From positions 69,518 through 133,517 of the forward strand of contig NZ_JBPJSQ010000004.1 of NCBI RefSeq assembly GCF_051192575.1: a DNA stretch of 64,000 nucleotides. The letters are read 5' to 3'. Source of the stretch: Aestuariimicrobium soli. Lineage in GTDB: Bacteria > Actinomycetota > Actinomycetes > Propionibacteriales > Propionibacteriaceae. The notes beneath the pieces were generated by a model, which saw only the letters and a list, made by a program, of their open reading frames with translations, did no database searches and was not told the DNA's origin. A program made the position numbers and the translations under genes. Below are positions 42,185 to 47,621 of this stretch, one piece after another; positions within the stretch are counted from its first letter, which is position 1; the number at the start of each line of letters is the position of its first letter.

Positions 42185-43162
42185 ATGACAGCCCAGGGAT
42201 TGGCCACTCGTCCGCTCGGTTCCACGCCCACCGGCGAGGGTCCGCAGGTCAGCATCGTCGGGTTGGGCGGCAACAACTTCGGCCGCCCGAACTCGGCCAC
42301 CGCCACCCGCGCCGGCGCCGACGCCGTGATCGGGGCGGCCATCGACGCGGGCATCACCCTGATTGACACCGCCGACATCTACAACGCCGGTGTCTCGGAG
42401 GAACTGATCGGCCAGGTGCTCACCGGCGGCCGCCGCGAGCAGGTGGTGATCGCCACCAAGTTCGGCCACCAGCACGCCAGCGCTCCCGGCTCGGAGGGGT
42501 GGGGGCCCAAGGGTGGCGCCACCTACATCCGCAACGCCTGTGACGCCTCCCTGCGGCGGCTCGGCGTCGACGTGATCGACGTCTACCAGCTGCACACCCC
42601 CGACCCCGAGACCCCGATCCTCGAGACCCTCACCGCCCTGCACGAGCTGGTCACGGCCGGCAAGGTGCGCTTCATCGGCAGCTCGCAGTTCACGGGAGCC
42701 ATGATCCGCGAGGCCGACCGCGTCGCCACCGAACACGGCCTCACCCGCTTCGTGAGCGCGCAGAACCTGTACTCCCTGCTCGAACGCGGCATCGAGGCGG
42801 ACGACCTGCCGGCCATGCGTGAATGCGGGCTGGGGTTGCTGCCCTTCTTCCCGCTCGCCTCGGGGGCGCTGTCGGGCAAGTACCGCCGCGACCACACCCC
42901 GGAAGGGTCGCGACTGGCGGCTCGTCCGGAGATTCTCGAAGGCCTCGACTGGGACCGACTGGAGAGCTACCGCGCCCTCTGCGAACGGGCCGACGTGCCC
43001 ATGGTCGAGGCCAGCATCGGCTGGCTGCTCGCGCAGCAGGGGGTCGCCTCGGTGATCGCCGGCGCGACCACCCCCGAGCAGGTGCGCGCCAACGCCGCCG
43101 CCGGGCGCCGCCAACTCGACCCGGCCTTCCTCGCCGAGGTCGACGCCCTCTTCTGCGTCTGA
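42185..43162 (+). CDS. Aldo/keto reductase
   Basis: 325-residue NADPH-dependent oxidoreductase of the AKR superfamily. Catalytic motifs: DTADIYNAGVSEELIGQVL (Asp and Tyr) and VVIATKFGHQ (Lys); the His comes in the YQLHTPDPETP strand. The C-terminal NADP-binding stretch reads VASVIAGATTPEQVRANAAA. TIM-barrel length is normal. The substrate is not predictable; sugar or quinone reductase-like relatives are common. TAGGCT lies 6 bp before ATG 42185 (leaderless). The infA promoter begins 40 bases after its stop. Confidence 0.9.
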   Translation: MTAQGLATRPLGSTPTGEGPQVSIVGLGGNNFGRPNSATATRAGADAVIGAAIDAGITLIDTADIYNAGVSEELIGQVLTGGRREQVVIATKFGHQHASAPGSEGWGPKGGATYIRNACDASLRRLGVDVIDVYQLHTPDPETPILETLTALHELVTAGKVRFIGSSQFTGAMIREADRVATEHGLTRFVSAQNLYSLLERGIEADDLPAMRECGLGLLPFFPLASGALSGKYRRDHTPEGSRLAARPEILEGLDWDRLESYRALCERADVPMVEASIGWLLAQQGVASVIAGATTPEQVRANAAAGRRQLDPAFLAEVDALFCV

Positions 43163-43203
43163 CCGCTCGCCGACCCCGATTTGGGGAGTGTGCGGTGGGG
43201 GCG

Positions 43204-43232
43204 TAGAGTGGTGCGTCGGTCACCTGTGACCG
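43204..43232 (+). promoter_or_regulatory. infA operon promoter with palindrome at the transcription start
   Basis: -10 box TAGAGT (43204-43209), followed by the perfect palindrome CGGTCAC-CT-GTGACCG (43217-43232), which would begin at or near +1. A leader of about 65 nt then leads to infA. The position suggests a repressor operator or a 5' stem protecting the mRNA. Confidence 0.55.
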
Positions 43233-43282
43233 GCAGTACCCCCGTGCCCTCGCTGTGAGGCACACCAACCGATTAGGACGCA

Positions 43283-43504
43283 ATGGCGAAGAAAGAAGGA
43301 GCCCTCGAACTCGAGGGAACCGTGGTCGAAGCCCTGCCCAACGCGATGTTTCGCGTTGAGTTGGCCAATGGTCACAAGGTCCTCGCGACCATCAGCGGCA
43401 AGATGCGGCAGCACTACATTCGCATCCTCCCCTCTGACCGGGTCGTCGTGGAGCTGTCTCCTTACGATCTGACCCGCGGCCGCATCGTCTTCCGCCACAG
43501 GTGA
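43283..43504 (+). CDS. infA: Translation initiation factor IF-1
   Basis: 73-residue OB-fold protein that occupies the ribosomal A site during initiation. The sequence MAKKEGALELEGTVVEALPN ... YDLTRGRIVFRHR is essentially invariant in bacteria. There is no clear Shine-Dalgarno directly before ATG 43283 (GGACGCA only). First gene of the alpha-operon segment; rpmJ follows after 37 bases. Confidence 0.98.
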   Translation: MAKKEGALELEGTVVEALPNAMFRVELANGHKVLATISGKMRQHYIRILPSDRVVVELSPYDLTRGRIVFRHR

Positions 43505-43541
43505 ACGACACCACCCATCAGCTCGATCAGAAAGTTGCTCG

Positions 43542-43655
43542 ATGAAGGTTCAGCCGAGCGTCAAGAAGATCTGCGACAAGTGCAAGGTGATTCGCCGGCA
43601 CGGTCGCGTGATGGTGATCTGCGACAACCCGCGCCACAAGCAGCGCCAGGGCTGA
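43542..43655 (+). CDS. rpmJ: 50S ribosomal protein bL36 (L36), zinc-binding
   Basis: A 37-residue gene, found by reading from ATG 43542 to TGA 43655: MKVQPSVKKICDKCKVIRRH then GRVMVICDNPRHKQRQG. The zinc ligands C11, C14, C27 and H32 are present, so this is the C+ form. It lies between infA and rpsM as expected. Confidence 0.97.
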   Translation: MKVQPSVKKICDKCKVIRRHGRVMVICDNPRHKQRQG

Positions 43656-43978
43656 CCCCCTGGTCTGCGCGTGAGTGGGCCGCAGGCTCACCCTCGACAG
43701 ATCGCACCTGACACAACTCAACACCCACAACGTGCACGCACGGCCGGACTAGCTCCGGTCCCACCCCCGGACGAAGGCCGGGGCCCCCATCGCACCGGGC
43801 ATCAGCCCGAGCGGTGCACCCAGCCCGGGCGGACCAACCCGGACCAGGTGATCAGGGGACGCGGCACGCACACACCTTCGCGGCCACACCAAACCGCACT
43901 CCACACCTCCCTCGGGAGGGACCAACCCTGCGGGAAACAGGGGGAGTCGGGGCCGATACGGAAAAAGGAACTGCCACC
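43656..43978 (+). promoter_or_regulatory. Leader region upstream of rpsM with several hairpins
   Basis: 323 bases with no credible gene (long reading frames here lack ribosome sites and family matches). Hairpins visible: CCGGA-CTAGC-TCCGG (about 43744-43758), TCCCTC-GGG-AGGGA (about 43912-43923) and CCCTG-CGGGAAA-CAGGG (about 43927-43943). Shine-Dalgarno AAAAGGAA precedes ATG 43979. In E. coli S4 represses the alpha operon through a leader structure at rpsM; this long leader is a candidate for an analogous control. Confidence 0.45.
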
Positions 43979-44353
43979 ATGGCACGTCTCATTGGCGTCG
44001 ACCTCCCGCGCGAGAAGCGCCTCGAGGTCGCACTGACCTACATCTTCGGCGTCGGCCGCACCCGCGCCCTGAAGACCCTCGAAGCCACCGGCATCAGCGG
44101 TGACCTGCGAGTCCACGAGCTCACCGACGAGCACCTGGTTGCTCTGCGTGACCACATCGAGGCCAACTACGAGGTGGAGGGTGACCTTCGCCGCGAGGTG
44201 GCTGCCGACATCCGCCGCAAGGTCGAGATCGGCAACTACCAGGGCCGTCGTCACCGCGCCGGGCTGCCCGTGCGTGGACAGCGCACCCGCACCAACGCTC
44301 GCACCCGCAAGGGCAAGAAGAAGACCGTTGCCGGCAAGAAGAAGGTCCGCTGA
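43979..44353 (+). CDS. rpsM: 30S ribosomal protein uS13 (S13)
   Basis: 124 residues from ATG 43979, with AAAAGGAA upstream; a longer reading from 43814 would add an unrelated stretch and is rejected. Core motifs: MARLIGVDLPREKRLEVALT, YIFGVGRTRA, HRAGLPVRGQRTRTNARTRK. The basic C-terminus contacts P-site tRNA. Located in the 30S head, forming bridges to the 50S subunit. rpsK begins 55 bases later. Confidence 0.98.
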   Translation: MARLIGVDLPREKRLEVALTYIFGVGRTRALKTLEATGISGDLRVHELTDEHLVALRDHIEANYEVEGDLRREVAADIRRKVEIGNYQGRRHRAGLPVRGQRTRTNARTRKGKKKTVAGKKKVR

Positions 44354-44408
44354 CGCCCAGCGCGTTGGCTGATCCTCACCCGAAGACTTCAGGAGAAGAC
44401 CAAGACTC

Positions 44409-44822
44409 ATGGCTACTGCAAGCCGCAAGAGCGCCGCTGCCGGCAAGACCAAGGTGCGTCGCAAGGAAAAGAAGAATGTGGTCGCCGGACAGGCCCACAT
44501 CAAGTCCACGTTCAACAACACGATCATCGCCATCACCGATCCGGCTGGTTCCGTGATCTCGTGGGCGTCGGCCGGCACCGTCGGCTTCAAGGGTTCGCGC
44601 AAGTCGACCCCCTTCGCCGCCCAGATGGCCGCTGAGTCGGCCGCCCGTCGTGCCATGGACCACGGCATGAAGCGCGTCGATGTGTTCGTCAAGGGCCCGG
44701 GTTCGGGTCGCGAGACCGCCATCCGTTCGCTGGCCGCCGCGGGCCTCGAGGTCGGAGCCATCTCCGACGTCACCCCGGTCGCCCACAACGGCTGCCGTCC
44801 GCCCAAGCCCCGTCGCAACTGA
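44409..44822 (+). CDS. rpsK: 30S ribosomal protein uS11 (S11)
   Basis: Platform protein near the E site (137 residues). Contains QAHIKSTFNNTIIAITDPAG and VFVKGPGSGRETAIRSLAAAG, ending PVAHNGCRPPKPRRN, all conserved. The basic N-terminal tail is standard. AGGAGAAGACCAAGACTC precedes ATG. rpsD follows after 28 bases. Confidence 0.98.
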   Translation: MATASRKSAAAGKTKVRRKEKKNVVAGQAHIKSTFNNTIIAITDPAGSVISWASAGTVGFKGSRKSTPFAAQMAAESAARRAMDHGMKRVDVFVKGPGSGRETAIRSLAAAGLEVGAISDVTPVAHNGCRPPKPRRN

Positions 44823-44850
44823 CCCGAGACTCACGAAAAGGATTTGAACC

Positions 44851-45456
44851 ATGGCCCGTTACACCGGCCCCATCACCAAGAAGTCTCGTCGTTACGGCAC
44901 CGACCTGGTGGGCAATGACAAGGCTTTCGAGCGTCGCCCCTACGCCCCCGGCGTGCACGGCCGCGGCCGCACCAAGGATTCCGAGTACTCGCAGCAGCTG
45001 CGTGAGAAGCAGAAGGCGCGCTACGCCTACGGCGTTCTCGAGAAGCAGTTCCGCCGCTACTACAAGGAAGCCGACAACACCCCCGGCAAGACCGGTGAGA
45101 TCCTGCTCCAGATCCTGGAGTCGCGTCTCGACAACGTCATCTACCGCGCCGGCTTCGCCCAGACCCGTCGTCAGGCCCGCCAGCTCGTCGTGCACGGTCA
45201 CTTCACCGTGAACGGCCAGAAGGTGAACATCCCATCGTACCGGATCACCCCACACGACATCATCGACGTCCGCGAGAAGTCGCTGAACCTGACCCCCCTC
45301 GTGATCGCCCGTGAGACCCACGGCGAGCGCGAGGTTCCGGCCTGGCTCACCGTGCGCCCCAACCGCATGCGCATCCTCGTGCACCAGCTCCCCACCCGCG
45401 ACCAGATCACGGTCGACGTGCAGGAGCAGATGATCGTCGAGCTCTACTCGAAGTGA
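44851..45456 (+). CDS. rpsD: 30S ribosomal protein uS4 (S4)
   Basis: Primary 16S rRNA-binding and assembly-nucleating protein (201 residues). The N-terminus MARYTGPITKKSRRYGTDL lacks the zinc-binding Cys cluster, a C-minus form. The S4 RNA-binding fold is LESRLDNVIYRAGFAQTRRQ followed by ARQLVVHGHFTVNGQKVNIP. Preceded by the site AAAAGGAT. A 214-base gap with hairpins separates it from rpoA. Confidence 0.98.
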   Translation: MARYTGPITKKSRRYGTDLVGNDKAFERRPYAPGVHGRGRTKDSEYSQQLREKQKARYAYGVLEKQFRRYYKEADNTPGKTGEILLQILESRLDNVIYRAGFAQTRRQARQLVVHGHFTVNGQKVNIPSYRITPHDIIDVREKSLNLTPLVIARETHGEREVPAWLTVRPNRMRILVHQLPTRDQITVDVQEQMIVELYSK

Positions 45457-45670
45457 CTTGACGGCGAGGCCGGTGGCTCGTCCGATCTGTCGAGAACGTT
45501 GACAGGCGGACGACCGCCGGCCCCGCCCCCGCAGGCCCCCTGCCCGGTCACCGGGTGGGTGGGCCCGCACCCCACACGCGTCCATGCGCGTGCGGTTCAG
45601 TACCCCGCCCCAGCGAGGGGCGGATCTTTGCTCGCATCGTCAAATGGTGGTCGATGCGGAAAGGAACACC
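45457..45670 (+). promoter_or_regulatory. rpsD-rpoA intergenic region with hairpins
   Basis: 214 bases without a gene. The hairpin CCGCCCC-AGCGA-GGGGCGG (about 45602-45620) followed by ATCTTT resembles an intrinsic terminator or attenuator; another GC-rich hairpin (GCCCGGTCACCGGGTGGGTGGGC region, about 45542-45564) precedes it. CTTGAC (45457-45462) and TTGACA (45499-45504) could serve as -35 boxes for an internal rpoA promoter. Ribosome site GGAAAGGAAC just before ATG 45671. Confidence 0.45.
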
Positions 45671-46699
45671 ATGCTCATCGCTCAGCGTCCGACCCTGTCG
45701 GAAGAGGTCGTGGACACCCATCGTTCGCGCTTCGTCATCGAGCCGCTGGAGCCCGGCTTCGGCTACACCCTCGGCAACTCGCTGCGTCGCACCCTGCTGT
45801 CGTCCATTCCGGGCGCGGCCGTGACCAGCATCAAGATCGAGGGCAACCAGCACGAGTTCTCCACCCTGGACGGGGTGGTCGAGGACGTCACCGAGATCAT
45901 CCTGAACCTCAAGGGTCTGGTGCTGTCGTCCGAGGAGGACGAGCCGGTGACCATGTACCTCAACAAGTCCGGCGCGGGCGCCGTCACCGCTGGTGACATC
46001 CAGGCCCCGGCCGGTGTCGAGGTGCACAACCCCGAGCTGCACATCGCCACTCTGAACGAGAACGGCAAGATCGAGATGGAGCTCGAGGTCGAGCGCGGCC
46101 GCGGCTACGTGTCGAGCGTGCTCAACAAGAACCCCGACGCCGAGATCGGCCGCATTCCGGTCGACTCGATCTACTCGCCGGTGCTCAAGGTCACCTACAA
46201 GGTCGAGGCCACCCGTGTCGAGCAGCGCACCGACTTCGACAAGCTGATCGTCGACGTCGAGACCAAGCCGTCGATGGCTCCTCGTGACGCCGTCGCTTCG
46301 GCCGGTCGCACCCTGGTGGAGCTGTTCGGTCTCGCCCGCGAGCTGAACGTCGACGCCGAGGGCATCGAGATCGGCCCGTCGCCGGTCGACGAGCAGCTGG
46401 CCCAGGACCTCGCCCTGCCGGTCGAGGACCTGAACCTGTCGCAGCGTTCGTACAACTGCCTCAAGCGTGACGGCATCCACACCGTCGGCGAGCTGCTGAG
46501 CCGTTCCGAGCAGGATCTGTTGGACATCCGCAACTTCGGTTCGAAGTCGATCGACGAGGTCAAGCAGAAGCTGGCCGAGCTCGGTCTGGCGCTGAAGGAT
46601 TCGGCCCCGGGCTTCGACCCGATGGCCGCCGTCTCGGCGTACGACGAGGACGGCTACTCCGACGACGACACCGATTACACCGAGACCGAGCAGTACTGA
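45671..46699 (+). CDS. rpoA: DNA-directed RNA polymerase subunit alpha
   Basis: 342 residues from ATG 45671 (MLIAQRPTLSEEVVDTHRSR); a longer reading from 45584 adds an unrelated N-terminus without a ribosome site. The N-terminal dimerisation domain holds FVIEPLEPGFGYTLGNSLRR and LSSIPGAAVTSIKIEG. A linker precedes the C-terminal helix-hairpin-helix domain (about 255-315) with LSQRSYNCLKRDGIHTVGEL, which contacts UP elements and activators. It ends in an acidic tail (DEDGYSDDDTDYTETEQY). rplQ follows 62 bases later. Confidence 0.98.
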   Translation: MLIAQRPTLSEEVVDTHRSRFVIEPLEPGFGYTLGNSLRRTLLSSIPGAAVTSIKIEGNQHEFSTLDGVVEDVTEIILNLKGLVLSSEEDEPVTMYLNKSGAGAVTAGDIQAPAGVEVHNPELHIATLNENGKIEMELEVERGRGYVSSVLNKNPDAEIGRIPVDSIYSPVLKVTYKVEATRVEQRTDFDKLIVDVETKPSMAPRDAVASAGRTLVELFGLARELNVDAEGIEIGPSPVDEQLAQDLALPVEDLNLSQRSYNCLKRDGIHTVGELLSRSEQDLLDIRNFGSKSIDEVKQKLAELGLALKDSAPGFDPMAAVSAYDEDGYSDDDTDYTETEQY

Positions 46700-46761
46700 T
46701 CCGCACCCCTCCCTCCCGGCCGGCGCACGGCCTGGGGGCAACACCTCTGGAGATTTGAACA

Positions 46762-47466
46762 ATGCCCAAGCCCACCAAGGGTCCCCGCATCGGCGGCTCG
46801 CCGGCGCACGAGCGGATCATCCTGGCCAACCTGGCCAGCCAGCTGTTCGAGCACGGCCGCATCACCACCACCGAGACGAAGGCCAAGCGCGTTCGTCCGC
46901 TGGCCGAGAAGCTGATCAGCAAGGCCAAGCGCGGCGACCTGCACAACCGCCGTCAGGTGCTGACCGTCGTCACCGACAAGTCGGTCGTCGACATCCTGTT
47001 CCACGAGATCGCTCCCCAGCTCGAGGGGCGTGAGGGTGGTTACACCCGCATCACCAAGATCGGCCCCCGCAAGGGTGACAACGCTCCGATGGCGCTGCTC
47101 GAGCTCGTGACCGAGCCCGTCGCCAAGAAGAGCGCCACCCCCGCGAAGGCCGAGGACGCCAAGGCCGAGATCAAGGCCCTGGCCGACGTCGACGCCGCTC
47201 CCGCCGAGGAGGCTGCCCCCGCTGAGGAGGCCGCCCCCGCTGAGGAGACCGGCACCGAGGGCAAGGAGTACGGCGAGGGTTCGTTCCGCGGTGCCGAGGC
47301 CCCCGAGGGCTTCGACATCAAGGGCAATGAGGACTCGATGAAGTTCCACACCCCCGAGTCGCCCTGGTACGACCGCACCATCGCCGAGGTCTGGTTCAAC
47401 TCGACCGAGGCTGCCGAGGCCGCCGGTTTCGTGAACGCCGTGCAGCCCAAGGACGACGAGGCCTGA
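46762..47466 (+). CDS. rplQ: 50S ribosomal protein bL17 (L17) with C-terminal extension domain
   Basis: 234 residues, roughly twice the ordinary L17. Residues ~1-120 are canonical (MPKPTKGPRIGGSPAHERII, TTTETKAKRVRPLAEKLISK). Then comes an Ala/Glu/Lys-rich linker with repeated EEAAPAEEAAPAEE, and a compact C-terminal segment: FDIKGNEDSMKFHTPESPWY followed by DRTIAEVWFNSTEAAEAAGF. This motif (IKGN..S..YH.P.S..Y..T.AEVWF...E.A..AGF) recurs fused to other actinobacterial proteins, including some ribosomal proteins; its function is unknown to me. Last gene of the ribosomal supercluster. Confidence 0.95.
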   Translation: MPKPTKGPRIGGSPAHERIILANLASQLFEHGRITTTETKAKRVRPLAEKLISKAKRGDLHNRRQVLTVVTDKSVVDILFHEIAPQLEGREGGYTRITKIGPRKGDNAPMALLELVTEPVAKKSATPAKAEDAKAEIKALADVDAAPAEEAAPAEEAAPAEETGTEGKEYGEGSFRGAEAPEGFDIKGNEDSMKFHTPESPWYDRTIAEVWFNSTEAAEAAGFVNAVQPKDDEA

Positions 47467-47481
47467 GCCTCCGATTCACCT

Positions 47482-47519
47482 GACGAACGCCCGTCCCCTT
47501 CGGGGGGCGGGCGTTCGTC
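47482..47519 (+). terminator. Terminator of the ribosomal supercluster after rplQ
   Basis: 12-bp perfect arms GACGAACGCCCG (47482-47493) / CGGGCGTTCGTC (47508-47519) with an inner CCCC-TTCG-GGGG stem. Immediately downstream of the rplQ stop. Confidence 0.9.
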
Positions 47520-47535
47520 GTGTGTCAGCAGCGAT

Positions 47536-47612
47536 GTGGTCAAACCGCAGCAGCTCAGGCCCAGCGATCCGCACCAGGGATCGATCGCCCTCAGCTGCTG
47601 CGGTTTGACCAC
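47536..47612. repeat. 77-bp palindromic element, copy 3 (different arms)
   Basis: 20-bp perfect arms GTGGTCAAACCGCAGCAGCT (47536-47555) and its exact complement (47593-47612), with a 37-base interior. Same total length as the two elements around the DUF559 gene. Arm sequences align only loosely (shared G.C.AAC.GC.GC pattern), so kinship is uncertain. It lies between the rplQ terminator and the 3' end of the permease gene. It may also help terminate the minus-strand gene. Confidence 0.75.
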
Positions 47613-47621
47613 TCCCGGCGA

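Noticed and set aside
43802..44818. Minus-strand open frame across rpsM and rpsK
   Set aside because: Antisense to two certain ribosomal genes; no domain or ribosome site.
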